Source of the DNA: Citrobacter sp. Marseille-Q6884
GTDB lineage: Bacteria > Pseudomonadota > Gammaproteobacteria > Enterobacterales > Enterobacteriaceae
Length of the DNA: 64,000 bases
NCBI RefSeq assembly: GCF_945906775.1
Contig: NZ_CAMDRE010000001.1
Location: 2,914,001 to 2,978,000 of the forward strand
Direction: 5' to 3'
Below are positions 27,659 through 36,517 of the stretch, piece after piece. Under the pieces are notes generated by a model that was not told the DNA's origin, ran no database searches, and saw only the letters and a program-made list of their open reading frames with translations. Every line of letters begins with the position of its first letter. Position 1 is the stretch's first letter. A program made the translations under genes and the position numbers.

Positions 27659-30136
27659 ATGTTAAGGATGACTCCGCTTGCTTCGGCGATATTGCTGTTG
27701 CTATTTGGCATTGATGCCCACGCCACAGAAGAAACCTTTGATACCCATTTTATGATGGGCGGAATGAAAGGTGAGAAAGTCTCTGATTTTCGCCTGGATG
27801 ATAATCAACCGTTACCGGGGCAATATGATGTTGATATTTACGTCAACAAGCAGTGGCGCGGCAAGTATGACATTACCGTTAAGGATAATCCAAATGACAG
27901 CTGCTTAGCGCGTGAAACCATCGCCCGGTTAGGGATTAACACTGACGCTTTTGCTAAAACGGACAATTGTCTGACGCTGAAGCAGACAGTGCAGGGGGGA
28001 AGTTATACCTGGAATATTGGCACGTTTCGTCTGGATCTCAGTGTTCCCCAGGCTTTTGTGGATGAACGGGAGAATGGCTATCTTCCCCCGGAAAACTGGG
28101 ATCGTGGTATTAATGCCTTTTATACCTCGTATTACGCCAGTCAGTATTACAGCGATTATAAAGATTCGGGTAATAGCAAAAGCACCTATGCCCGTTTTAC
28201 CAGTGGGTTAAATCTGCTGGGTTGGCAGTTGCATTCCGATGCCAGCTATAACAAAACCGATAACAGCAGCGGTGAGTGGAAAAGCAACACCCTGTATCTG
28301 GAACGCGGCATCCCGCAAATTTTGGGCACTCTGCGTACCGGGGATATGTATACCTCATCAGATATTTTTGATGCAGTGCGCTTTCGTGGCGTACGGTTGT
28401 ATCGCGATATGCAGATGCTGCCAAACTCAAAGCAGAATTTTACGCCGCGGGTTCAGGGGATTGCGCAAAGCAACGCGCTGGTCACCATCGAACAGAACGG
28501 CTTTGTCGTTTACCAGAAAGAGGTTCCGCCTGGCCCGTTCTCTATTGCTGATTTGCAGCTGGCAGGTGGCGGTGCGGATCTTGACGTCAGTATCAAAGAG
28601 GCTGACGGATCGGTGACAACGTATCTGGTACCGTATGCCGCCGTGCCCAATATGCTGCAACCCGGCGTATCAAAATATGATTTTTCCGCCGGGCGGAGTC
28701 ATATTGAAGGAGCCAGTGATCAAACCGACTTTGCACAAATAAGCTATCAGTACGGCCTGAATAACCTGTTAACGTTATACGGCGGTACGATGCTGGCGGA
28801 TAACTATAATGCGTTCACGTTGGGTATCGGCTGGAATACGCGTATTGGCGCGATTTCCGTCGACGCGACCAAATCTCACAGTAAGCAGGATAATGGCGTA
28901 TTTGATGGGCAGAGTTATCAAATTGCCTATAACAAATACCTGACGCAAACGGCGACCCGTTTTGGTCTGGCAGCGTATCGCTATTCATCACGGGATTATC
29001 GTACGTTTAACGATCATGTTTGGGCCAACAATAAAAGCAGTTACCAACGCGATGAAAATGACGTTTATGACATCGCGGATTATTATCAGAACGATTTTGG
29101 GCGTAAAAATAGCTTTTCTGCCAACGTCAGTCAGTCTTTGCCAGAAGGATGGGGATCGTTATCACTTAGTACATTATGGCGCGATTACTGGGGGCGCAGC
29201 GGCAGCAGCAAAGATTATCAGTTGAGTTATTCAAACAGCTGGCAGCGTCTCAGCTATACCTTTTCTGCCAGTCAGACGTATGACGAAGATCATCATGAAG
29301 ATAAGCGCTTTAACGTCTTTATTTCCATTCCCTTTAACTGGGGGGATGATATTACGTCGCCGCGCCGACATCTGTATGTCTCTAACTCAACCACGTTTGA
29401 TGACGACGGTTTTGCCTCTAACAATACCGGAATTTCCGGCACGGTAGGCAGTCGCGATCAATTTAATTACGGCGTCAATTTAAGCCACCAGCGTCAGGAT
29501 AGCGAAACGACGGCGGGTGCCAACCTGACGTGGAATGCACCGGCGGCGACGCTCAACGGTAGTTACAGCCAGTCACCAAAATATTTGCAAAGCAGCGGCA
29601 GTATTTCTGGTGGCCTTGTGGCCTGGTCTGGCGGTGTTAATTTGGCTAGCCGCCTGTCAGAAACCATTGCGGTGATGCATGCGCCGGGTCTGGAAGGCGC
29701 CTATGTGAATGGGCAGAGATACCGCACCACCAATCGTAACGGCGTCGTGGTCTACGATGGCCTGACTCCTTATCGCGAAAACCACCTGACGTTGGACGTT
29801 TCCAGTACTGACAGTGAAACCGAGCTGCAAGGAAACCGGCGCAGTACCGCACCGTACCGGGGGGCGGTAGTACTGACAACGTTTGAAACCGACCAACGAA
29901 AACCGTGGTATATCCGGGCGCTGCGCCCTGATGGCTCACCTCTGACGTTTGGCTATGACGTTGAAGATAGCCACGGACACAATATTGGTGTGGTTGGACA
30001 GGGGAGTCAGTTGTTTATCCGCACCAATGAGATCCCACCTGTTGTTAGCGTAGCGGTAGATAAAGAAAAAGGACTTTCATGCTTAATCACCTTCGATAAA
30101 GCGATTGATGAAAGTAAAGTTTATAGTTGTCGGTGA
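27659..30136 (+). CDS. yehB: fimbrial outer-membrane usher (YehB-like)
   Basis: FimD/PapC-type usher forming the outer-membrane secretion pore for fimbrial subunits. The 825-residue protein has a signal peptide (to about residue 21), an N-terminal chaperone-binding domain, the 24-strand barrel with plug (motifs RGVRLYRDMQMLPNS and VTIEQNGFVVYQKEVPPGPF near residues 240-300), and C-terminal domains with conserved cysteines near the end (LSCLITFD...VYSCR). Length is one residue from K-12 YehB. An ACAGGAG Shine-Dalgarno lies 6 bp upstream. Confidence 0.95.
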   Translation: MLRMTPLASAILLLLFGIDAHATEETFDTHFMMGGMKGEKVSDFRLDDNQPLPGQYDVDIYVNKQWRGKYDITVKDNPNDSCLARETIARLGINTDAFAKTDNCLTLKQTVQGGSYTWNIGTFRLDLSVPQAFVDERENGYLPPENWDRGINAFYTSYYASQYYSDYKDSGNSKSTYARFTSGLNLLGWQLHSDASYNKTDNSSGEWKSNTLYLERGIPQILGTLRTGDMYTSSDIFDAVRFRGVRLYRDMQMLPNSKQNFTPRVQGIAQSNALVTIEQNGFVVYQKEVPPGPFSIADLQLAGGGADLDVSIKEADGSVTTYLVPYAAVPNMLQPGVSKYDFSAGRSHIEGASDQTDFAQISYQYGLNNLLTLYGGTMLADNYNAFTLGIGWNTRIGAISVDATKSHSKQDNGVFDGQSYQIAYNKYLTQTATRFGLAAYRYSSRDYRTFNDHVWANNKSSYQRDENDVYDIADYYQNDFGRKNSFSANVSQSLPEGWGSLSLSTLWRDYWGRSGSSKDYQLSYSNSWQRLSYTFSASQTYDEDHHEDKRFNVFISIPFNWGDDITSPRRHLYVSNSTTFDDDGFASNNTGISGTVGSRDQFNYGVNLSHQRQDSETTAGANLTWNAPAATLNGSYSQSPKYLQSSGSISGGLVAWSGGVNLASRLSETIAVMHAPGLEGAYVNGQRYRTTNRNGVVVYDGLTPYRENHLTLDVSSTDSETELQGNRRSTAPYRGAVVLTTFETDQRKPWYIRALRPDGSPLTFGYDVEDSHGHNIGVVGQGSQLFIRTNEIPPVVSVAVDKEKGLSCLITFDKAIDESKVYSCR

Positions 30137-30145
30137 GGGGTAAGT

Positions 30146-31117
30146 ATGCGATTTATTATATTGTCAATTCTGTTTGTTTTAAGTTTTCAAGCCAGATCTT
30201 ATTGTTTTAGCCTGAGTTCAAGTAGTGCGGCGACCCAGTCAATAACAATAGATTTAGATGAAGCAGTACTAAACGGTTCCACGGATACCAATAATTTATC
30301 TTTTAATTTTAATCCTGGTGTTAGCTTCACATGTATATCTGGGACTCAAAGTTTGACCGCATCTGTTGAAAATGAACAAAATCCCAATCAAGTTTTTAAG
30401 GTCGTTTTAGAGGATGGGATTCATTTTGTTTTCGTTTCTGTTGATTTGGTTATTTCTTCTATAGGAAAAAGTATTGAAATTCCACTTTTGAGTTCATTGC
30501 CAGCAGATAAAATAAATTCCTCAGGGATTACATATAAAGTTACATATAAGTTACTAAATTCCTACAGTGGAGTAATAACGGAAGCTAATGTTAACACTCA
30601 AAAGGAAATGAAAGAAGCTATAGGGTTCAAAGAAGGTGTTTTTTCATCAGGATATATGAAGCAGAAAGTAAATTTGAACTTCAAGTTTACGAATACAACA
30701 TGTGAATTCTCAGATCAGGTAGTGTCTATTTCTCCAATTCCTCTAAAGGATGTACAGAATGATGAGTTCAAATATCCAGTGGGTGAATTTCCAGAGTTTA
30801 ATTGCAATTCTAAATTGGGTTTCTCCACAAGTAATATTAGATATAAGTTTGCATCTGATTCGGCTCAGGAGAATGTCTTAATCAATGAATTAGATAAGAA
30901 TTCTGGTGGGGCCGGAAATGTGGGTTTTCGAATTGCAATGAATAATAAAGAAGTTAACTTGAATAATAATTCTTTCACTCTAATCTCTCGAGGGGAAACG
31001 ATGGCAAGTGATAGAATTCAACTTCCAATAAAATTCAAATATTCCTCATATGGAGATGGTAAATTCACATCTGGAACAGTATTAAGCAGAGTGAAGATAA
31101 TTACATCATATGATTAA
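30146..31117 (+). CDS. yehA: putative fimbrial tip adhesin (YehA-like)
   Basis: Last gene of the fimbrial operon, in the position of K-12 yehA. The 323-residue precursor has a signal peptide (MRFIILSILFVLSFQARS) and four spaced cysteines (about residues 20, 57, 190 and 222), suggesting a lectin-like head followed by a pilin domain. The codon use is strikingly AT-rich compared with the usher just upstream, and sequence similarity to K-12 YehA appears low. The function is inferred from context; the receptor is unknown. Confidence 0.75.
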   Translation: MRFIILSILFVLSFQARSYCFSLSSSSAATQSITIDLDEAVLNGSTDTNNLSFNFNPGVSFTCISGTQSLTASVENEQNPNQVFKVVLEDGIHFVFVSVDLVISSIGKSIEIPLLSSLPADKINSSGITYKVTYKLLNSYSGVITEANVNTQKEMKEAIGFKEGVFSSGYMKQKVNLNFKFTNTTCEFSDQVVSISPIPLKDVQNDEFKYPVGEFPEFNCNSKLGFSTSNIRYKFASDSAQENVLINELDKNSGGAGNVGFRIAMNNKEVNLNNNSFTLISRGETMASDRIQLPIKFKYSSYGDGKFTSGTVLSRVKIITSYD

Positions 31118-31134
31118 CTAAAATAATAGGATTA

Positions 31135-31162
31135 ACGCACTCCCCAATAAGAACGAGTGCGT
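31135..31162. terminator. hairpin between yehA and rcnB
   Basis: 8-bp arms ACGCACTC/GAGTGCGT with a 12-nt loop lie between the convergent yehA and rcnB and are followed on the + strand by CTTCTT. Confidence 0.55.
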
Positions 31163-31168
31163 GTCTTC

Positions 31169-31501
31169 TTACCTATGATAAAAAATCTCGCCGTCGTAGG
31201 CTTTAATGATCTTTGCATCGGCGTCATTGACCAGCACGTACGCGCCACCCATGTAGGTCCAGTGGGTGCCTGCGGTCGGTGCGGGCAGGTTGCGCAGGTT
31301 CCACTGTTTAATGGTGTATTCTTCGGTGAGATACAGTGGCGGAACTTTGTCACCGGGTTTGAAATGGGTGAAGTCAGCAATAAAGCTGCTCAGCTCATAC
31401 TTATCGATACCGGTGGGGGCAGCTGTTGCAGCCGGCGCGGCCCAGACGACACTGCTCCCAAGCAAGAGTGCACCCAGCAACATTTTATTCTTCATACCCA
31501 T
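31169..31501 (-). CDS. rcnB: periplasmic nickel/cobalt homeostasis protein RcnB
   Basis: Periplasmic protein that modulates Ni/Co efflux by RcnA in E. coli. The 110-residue precursor has a signal peptide (ending WAA-P) and closely matches E. coli RcnB (KYELSSFIADF, KHWTYMGGAYVL-type segment, and the C-terminus KIIKAYDGEIFYHR). The start at 31501 aligns with the K-12 start. However, GAGAGG lies directly against it, so the ATG two codons later (31495) has better Shine-Dalgarno spacing. Neither rcnA nor rcnR, its K-12 partners, is adjacent; an AraC/SDR pair stands in their place. Confidence 0.93.
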   Translation of the reverse strand: MGMKNKMLLGALLLGSSVVWAAPAATAAPTGIDKYELSSFIADFTHFKPGDKVPPLYLTEEYTIKQWNLRNLPAPTAGTHWTYMGGAYVLVNDADAKIIKAYDGEIFYHR

Positions 31502-31704
31502 CCTCTCTACTTATTCGGGGTCATCAAAATCAATCGTGTATCATTCCTGGCATACAGGACATCTGACAAGCACTATTTTGTGATTACTCCAATAAATTCG
31601 TAAAAAGTGTAAATGAAAGTGGTGGTATGCGGCAACGTTGACCCGTCATTTGACGCCAGAGCGCCACGAAGATGAAGGCTTCTTTGCAGGACTCCGGCTG
31701 AGTT

Positions 31705-32640
31705 CTATGCTTGATACGAAGGCAAATCGCGCGCCATCAGTCTCCATGCTTTCGGGGTCATCCCTGTTTCACGCTTAAACACGTGATTAAACGCGCTCAC
31801 CGACGTATAACCCAGTGAGTGAGCTACTCCGGCAATTTGCTCTGACCCCTCACTCAACGCGTGTTCAGCAAGACGCATACGCCATTGTGTCAGATAGGCG
31901 ATGGGCGTCATCCCCGCGATCATCCTGAATTTTTTGGCAAAGGTCGTGCGAGACATTGCGCAAGATTTCGCAAGGTCTTCAAGATGCCAGTTACGCGCTG
32001 GATCTTCATGCATCTGCTGCAATGCCGGGGTCATACGTTTATCCGCAAGTACTCGCAACCACCCGGAGGATAGCGTATCGCCGGTTTGCAGAAAGGCTCT
32101 CAGGATATAAATAAACAGTAACTGGGCCAACTGAGCGGATGCCAACTGTGAACCGGCTTGTACATTGCGTCGCTCCTGCACCAGTTGATCGAGTAACCAG
32201 CGAAAAGAGGTGGCCTGGTCAGATGCGGCAGGTATATGAATCCACGGAGGAAGAACATGCATGAGCAGTTTCCCACTTGTCGGATTGAGTAGTATATGAC
32301 CCCCCATATGTTCAAAGCCATCACCCTCCCCAACATGAATATGCTGTTTACCTGCACCGGAAAAGACATTCATGGCGTCAATCGGTTCAACATCCGGGTG
32401 GCTTGCCAGAATAAACGATCGCTTTGCGCTCAGCAGACCGACATCGCCTGCGGAAAAACGAATCGGGGCAGATTCGCCGTCCAGAATGACCCAACAACTT
32501 CCTTTGATAATGGCGAAAAACTTGATTTTGTCCGGCGCAGGAAAGCGCAGCGACCAGCGGCCACCCGCGGTAAAACCCCCCGTTACCAGAGACTGAGCCT
32601 GCGTTAATTTGATAATGTCAGAAAAAGGATCGCGATACAT
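31705..32640 (-). CDS. AraC-family transcriptional regulator
   Basis: A 311-residue regulator with an N-terminal cupin-like effector domain (about residues 1-190, of the AraC_binding_2/cupin_6 type: GGRWSLRFPAPDKIKFFAIIKG) and two C-terminal helix-turn-helix motifs (LEDLAKSCAMSRTTFAKKFR and IAGVAHSLGYTSVSAFNHVF). Regulators of this form often control a neighbouring oxidoreductase gene, and here an NAD-dependent reductase is divergent across 114 bp with a palindrome between. The ATG at 32640 was chosen over the in-frame TTG six codons upstream. I do not recognise a named orthologue. Confidence 0.87.
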   Translation of the reverse strand: MYRDPFSDIIKLTQAQSLVTGGFTAGGRWSLRFPAPDKIKFFAIIKGSCWVILDGESAPIRFSAGDVGLLSAKRSFILASHPDVEPIDAMNVFSGAGKQHIHVGEGDGFEHMGGHILLNPTSGKLLMHVLPPWIHIPAASDQATSFRWLLDQLVQERRNVQAGSQLASAQLAQLLFIYILRAFLQTGDTLSSGWLRVLADKRMTPALQQMHEDPARNWHLEDLAKSCAMSRTTFAKKFRMIAGMTPIAYLTQWRMRLAEHALSEGSEQIAGVAHSLGYTSVSAFNHVFKRETGMTPKAWRLMARDLPSYQA

Positions 32641-32665
32641 TCCCGTACTCTCACGCAATTAATGC

Positions 32666-32688
32666 GTACGATTAGGTATTCATCGTAC
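32666..32688. promoter_or_regulatory. candidate operator in the araC/SDR divergent promoter
   Basis: GTACGAT and ATCGTAC form a perfect 7-bp inverted repeat with a 9-bp spacer, centred about two helical turns apart, 26 bp upstream of the regulator start. It is the obvious candidate site for the AraC-type regulator. Confidence 0.5.
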
Positions 32689-32754
32689 CAAGATTACCCC
32701 TTAAGCTGCTTAGAACAAAACGAATTCGACATAACGTAAAGAGGCTTAACTTTT

Positions 32755-33789
32755 ATGAGCAAGGAAATCGTCCTGGTCACAGGGGGAACGGGGTTTATTG
32801 CACAGCATTGCATTATTGCCCTGTTGAAAAACGGTTATACCGTTCGAACGACAGTGCGTTCACTGAAACGTGAAGCTGAAGTGCGACAACAGTTGAAGCA
32901 AGGTGAGGTAGAGGAAAATGCCAATCTGACGTTTGTAGTCGCTGATTTGATATCCGATGAGGGCTGGGCAGATGCAGTCGCTGGCTGTGCTTACGTCATG
33001 CATGGCGCTTCGCCGACACCCACTGGTGATCAGGTAACAGAGGCTGACTGGGTGCAACCGGCAATTGAAGGAAACCTGCGTGTGCTGCGCGCCGCACGTG
33101 ATGCGGGGGTAAAGCGTGTTGTACTGACGTCGGCATTCGGTGCGATTGGTGTGGGGCATCCCGTGGGGTACCGCCGCCCGTTTGATGAAACTGACTGGAG
33201 TGATGTCAGTGGTGATGTCTGGCCATATCAAAAATCAAAAACGCTTTCGGAGCGCGCAGCCTGGCATTTCATCGAGGAAGAAGGGCGTGGTCTTGAACTT
33301 TCGACTATTAATCCTGTTGCGGTATTAGGACCCGTGCTGGGAGCCGATTACTCGCATTCCACCCGGATAATTAAAAACATGCTGGAAGGTGAGTCGGGTT
33401 GCCCGAATATCAACTCTTGCTTTGTTGATGTCAGGGATGTGGCTAATTTACACCTACTGGCGATGACTCACCCGGCCGCTAAGGGAGAGCGATTTCTTGC
33501 AAGTTCCGGTAACAGTCTGACCCTACTGCAGGTGGCGCAGACGTTGTGCGATCGCATGGGGAGTGAGGCCCGCAACGTATCCACTCAGAGATTGAGTGAT
33601 GACGAGGTACGTACCGCCGCCAACAAAAATCCCGTTATGCTGGGGATGGTCAAACTGCTGGGGGTCGATATGAATGTGACGCATGCGAAAGCCACAAACC
33701 TGCTAGGTTGGATGCCTCGCGCACCTGAAGAGGCCATAATCGCAACCGCGAAAAGCTTACTTGCGCTTGGTCTGGTGAAAATCAATTAA
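32755..33789 (+). CDS. NAD-dependent epimerase/dihydroflavonol reductase-type SDR
   Basis: Extended short-chain dehydrogenase of 344 residues. The nucleotide-binding motif TGGTGFIA is at residues 9-16 and the catalytic Tyr-x3-Lys is Y158-QKS-K162, preceded by LTSAFGAIG with the active-site serine near 126. This subgroup (dihydroflavonol-4-reductase-like) reduces aldehydes, ketones or methylglyoxal-like substrates with NAD(P)H; the substrate here cannot be told. It is divergent from the AraC regulator. Together they occupy the site where K-12 carries rcnR-rcnA. Confidence 0.87.
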   Translation: MSKEIVLVTGGTGFIAQHCIIALLKNGYTVRTTVRSLKREAEVRQQLKQGEVEENANLTFVVADLISDEGWADAVAGCAYVMHGASPTPTGDQVTEADWVQPAIEGNLRVLRAARDAGVKRVVLTSAFGAIGVGHPVGYRRPFDETDWSDVSGDVWPYQKSKTLSERAAWHFIEEEGRGLELSTINPVAVLGPVLGADYSHSTRIIKNMLEGESGCPNINSCFVDVRDVANLHLLAMTHPAAKGERFLASSGNSLTLLQVAQTLCDRMGSEARNVSTQRLSDDEVRTAANKNPVMLGMVKLLGVDMNVTHAKATNLLGWMPRAPEEAIIATAKSLLALGLVKIN

Positions 33790-34009
33790 GCCTTCTTCTG
33801 ATGATCTTTTGCCGTGTCATAGCGTTCAGGCATTAAGCACCCACAAGATGCGAATAATTTGCGTAGTGTGATGGAGAAGAAAAGAGAATCACACACGCAT
33901 TCGTTCTCGGGTAGGGTATCGTCGGGTGGGGGCGATAGCAGGGCTGATGGGCTTGCATCAGCACGTCACTTCCCATAATCTTGCAAAAAGTAAGCTAATT
34001 TGTACCAAA

Positions 34010-34087
34010 CGACTCGGGGTGCCCTTCCTTGTGAAGGCTGAGAAATACCCGTACCACCTGATCTGGATAATGCCAGCGTAGGGAAGT
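34010..34087 (+). ncRNA. TPP riboswitch (THI element) of thiMD
   Basis: The aptamer core is plain: ACTCGGGGTGCCC, then CTGAGAAATACCCG, then ACCTGATCTGGATAATGCCAGCG-TAGGGA. Its 3' part is followed by a GACAC/GTGTC hairpin (34090-34104) before the AGGAG Shine-Dalgarno of thiM, fitting control by thiamine pyrophosphate as in E. coli thiM. The 220 bp between the SDR gene and the aptamer (33790-34009) hold no visible gene. Confidence 0.95.
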
Positions 34088-34132
34088 CTGACACTGCTCG
34101 TGTCCCTTCTTCGCGCGGGCAGGAGCTGAACT

Positions 34133-34921
34133 ATGCAGCCTGACCTGCACAGCCGCACGCTTGCGGCTCACACGTTACATCATTTTAGAACGCTTTCCCC
34201 GCTGACACATTGTATGACCAACGAGGTTGTACAGAGCTTCACCGCCAATACTTTACTGGCTTTAGGTGCTTCACCTGCCATGGTGATTGAACCGCAAGAG
34301 GCCAGCCAGTTTGCGGCGATGGCCAGTGCGCTACTGATTAACGTCGGTACCCTCACTCAGAGCCGCGCGACGGCAATGCGCGCGGCGGTTGAACAGGCCC
34401 ATCTGACTAAAACGCCCTGGACACTTGATCCTGTCGCCGTAGGCGCACTGGAATACCGTCGCCGTTTTTGCCTGGACTTACTCGCGCTTCGTCCTGCCGC
34501 CATTCGCGGCAATGCCTCAGAAATCCTCGCGCTGGCGGGAATGAACGGCGGTGGACGCGGCGTAGATACCACTGACACAGCCATCGCGGCGCTTCCGGCG
34601 GCGCAGGCGCTGGCGCGTCAGATTGGCACCGTGGTTGCGGTTACCGGAGACGTGGATTACGTCACCGACGGTCAGCGTATCGTGAGCGTGAATGGCGGCG
34701 ATCCGCTGATGACACGCGTGGTCGGCACCGGATGCGCCTTGTCAGCGGTCGTGGCAGCCAGCTGTGCGTTGCAAGGCGATCGACTGGATAACGTCGCGTC
34801 CGCCTGTAGCTGGATGAAACAAGCCGGGCAAATCGCCACTGAACACTCGACAGGACCGGGCAGTTTTATTCCGGCATTTCTCGACGCCTTATATAACCTG
34901 AACGCGCAGGAGCCAGCATGA
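34133..34921 (+). CDS. thiM: hydroxyethylthiazole kinase
   Basis: Salvage enzyme that phosphorylates the thiazole moiety of thiamine (4-methyl-5-hydroxyethylthiazole) with ATP. The 262-residue protein matches E. coli ThiM in length and motifs: HCMTNEVVQSFTANTLLALGASPAM near the N-terminus, DPVAVGALEYRR, and the catalytic VVGTGCALSAVVA with C near 198. It is governed by the TPP riboswitch and overlaps thiD by 4 bp (ATGA). Confidence 0.97.
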   Translation: MQPDLHSRTLAAHTLHHFRTLSPLTHCMTNEVVQSFTANTLLALGASPAMVIEPQEASQFAAMASALLINVGTLTQSRATAMRAAVEQAHLTKTPWTLDPVAVGALEYRRRFCLDLLALRPAAIRGNASEILALAGMNGGGRGVDTTDTAIAALPAAQALARQIGTVVAVTGDVDYVTDGQRIVSVNGGDPLMTRVVGTGCALSAVVAASCALQGDRLDNVASACSWMKQAGQIATEHSTGPGSFIPAFLDALYNLNAQEPA

Positions 34922-35718
34922 AACGGATTAACGCACTCACTATCGCCGGAACCGATCCCAGCGGCGGCGCAGGTATTCAGGCAGATTTGAAAACCTTCTC
35001 GGCGTTGGGCGCCTATGGCTGTTCGGTGATCACGGCGCTGGTGGCGCAAAATACGCGCGGGGTGCAGTCGGTTTACCGGATTGAACCTGACTTTGTCGCC
35101 GCGCAACTGGATTCCGTATTCAACGATGTACGCATCGACACCACCAAAATCGGCATGCTGGCGGAAACGGATATTGTTGAAGCGGTCGCCGAGCGTTTAC
35201 GCCGTCATCAGGTACAAAATGTCGTGCTGGACACGGTTATGCTGGCGAAAAGTGGCGATCCGCTGCTTTCGCACTCGGCGGTAGAAACGCTCCGCACCCG
35301 TTTGTTGCCGCAAGTCTCCATTATTACGCCGAACTTACCGGAAGCGGCAGCGCTGCTTGGGGCATCGCATGCGCGAACAGAACAGGAGATGCTTGAGCAG
35401 GGACGAGCGCTGCGTGCGCTTGGCTGTGACGCTGTCCTGATGAAAGGTGGTCATCTGGATGACGCACAAAGCCCGGACTGGCTGTTTACTCGTGATGGCG
35501 AGCAGCGCTTCACCGCCCCCAGAGTCATGACTAAAAATACGCATGGTACGGGTTGTACGCTGTCGGCGGCGCTGGCGGCGTTGCGTCCACGCCATGCGAA
35601 CTGGGCAGACACAGTGCAGGAAGCCAAGCTGTGGCTCTCCGCGGCGCTGGCTCAGGCAGATACGCTGGAAGTGGGTGAAGGGATCGGTCCGGTGCATCAT
35701 TTCCACGCGTGGTGGTGA
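34918..35718 (+). CDS. thiD: hydroxymethylpyrimidine (phosphate) kinase
   Basis: Ribokinase-family enzyme that phosphorylates HMP and HMP-P for thiamine synthesis and salvage. The 266-residue protein has the substrate-site segment AGTDPSGGAGIQADLKTFSALG at the N-terminus and the anion-hole motif HGTGCTLSAALAAL with catalytic Cys near residue 213. It is coupled to thiM by a 4-bp overlap. The downstream yegW has its own start 53 bp later. Confidence 0.97.
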   Translation: MKRINALTIAGTDPSGGAGIQADLKTFSALGAYGCSVITALVAQNTRGVQSVYRIEPDFVAAQLDSVFNDVRIDTTKIGMLAETDIVEAVAERLRRHQVQNVVLDTVMLAKSGDPLLSHSAVETLRTRLLPQVSIITPNLPEAAALLGASHARTEQEMLEQGRALRALGCDAVLMKGGHLDDAQSPDWLFTRDGEQRFTAPRVMTKNTHGTGCTLSAALAALRPRHANWADTVQEAKLWLSAALAQADTLEVGEGIGPVHHFHAWW

Positions 35719-35770
35719 TGACGATAAATGCGTATACTGGCTACAGTTTCGTTGGCCAGGAAAAAGATAA

Positions 35771-36517
35771 ATGGAACAAGCGCATACCCAGCTTATCGAG
35801 CAACTGAATGAACGCATTTCAGCGGCGGATAACACGCCGCTGTATATGAAATTCGCTCAAACGGTGAAGAACGCGGTGCGCAGCGGGATGCTGGAACATG
35901 GCAATATTCTGCCCGGTGAACGCGACCTCAGCCAACTGACTGGCGTTTCGCGTATTACGGTTCGTAAAGCTATGCAGGCGCTGGAAGAAGAAGGCGTTGT
36001 TACCCGTGCCCGGGGCTACGGAACGCAGATCAACAACATCTTTGAGTATTCGCTAAAAGAAGCGCGCGGTTTTTCCCAGCAAGTGGTATTACGCGGTAAA
36101 AAACCGAATACCCTTTGGGTGAATAAACGCGTTGTACCTTGCCCGGAAGAGGTGGCGCAGCAACTGGCGATTGCCGTAGGTAGCGACGTTTTTTTGCTCA
36201 AACGTATTCGTTATGTGGATGAAGATGCCGTTTCAATTGAGGAGTCATGGGTGCCTGCGCCGTTGATACACGATGCAGATGCCATTGGGGTTTCGCTGTA
36301 TGACTATTTTCGCAGCCAGCATATCTTCCCGCAGCGCACACGTTCTCGTGTCAGCGCCCGGATGCCGGATGCGGAGTTCCAGTCGCACATTCAGATGGAC
36401 AGCAAAGTGCCGGTGCTGGTGATAAAGCAAGTCGCGCTCGACCAGCAGCAACGGCCCATTGAGTACAGCATCAGTTATTGTCGCAGCGACCTATACGTTT
36501 TTGTGTGCGAGGAGTAA
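35771..36517 (+). CDS. yegW: GntR/HutC-family regulator YegW
   Basis: A 248-residue transcription factor with an N-terminal GntR winged helix (residues about 22-88, ILPGERDLSQLTGVSRITVRKAMQALEEEGVV) and a C-terminal UTRA effector domain. It matches K-12 YegW in place and size. Its 3' end overlaps yegV on the other strand by 27 bp. By position it should control the yegTUV operon; the effector is unknown. Confidence 0.93.
   Translation: MEQAHTQLIEQLNERISAADNTPLYMKFAQTVKNAVRSGMLEHGNILPGERDLSQLTGVSRITVRKAMQALEEEGVVTRARGYGTQINNIFEYSLKEARGFSQQVVLRGKKPNTLWVNKRVVPCPEEVAQQLAIAVGSDVFLLKRIRYVDEDAVSIEESWVPAPLIHDADAIGVSLYDYFRSQHIFPQRTRSRVSARMPDAEFQSHIQMDSKVPVLVIKQVALDQQQRPIEYSISYCRSDLYVFVCEE

Noticed and set aside
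31625..31700. Frame reading TLTRHLTPERHEDEGFFAGL between rcnB and the AraC gene
   Set aside because: It hints at the C-terminal end of an RNA methyltransferase-like protein, but it is too short and has no upstream continuation.
33958..34158. 66-codon reverse frame across the thiM leader
   Set aside because: Covers the TPP riboswitch on the opposite strand; explained by the RNA element.
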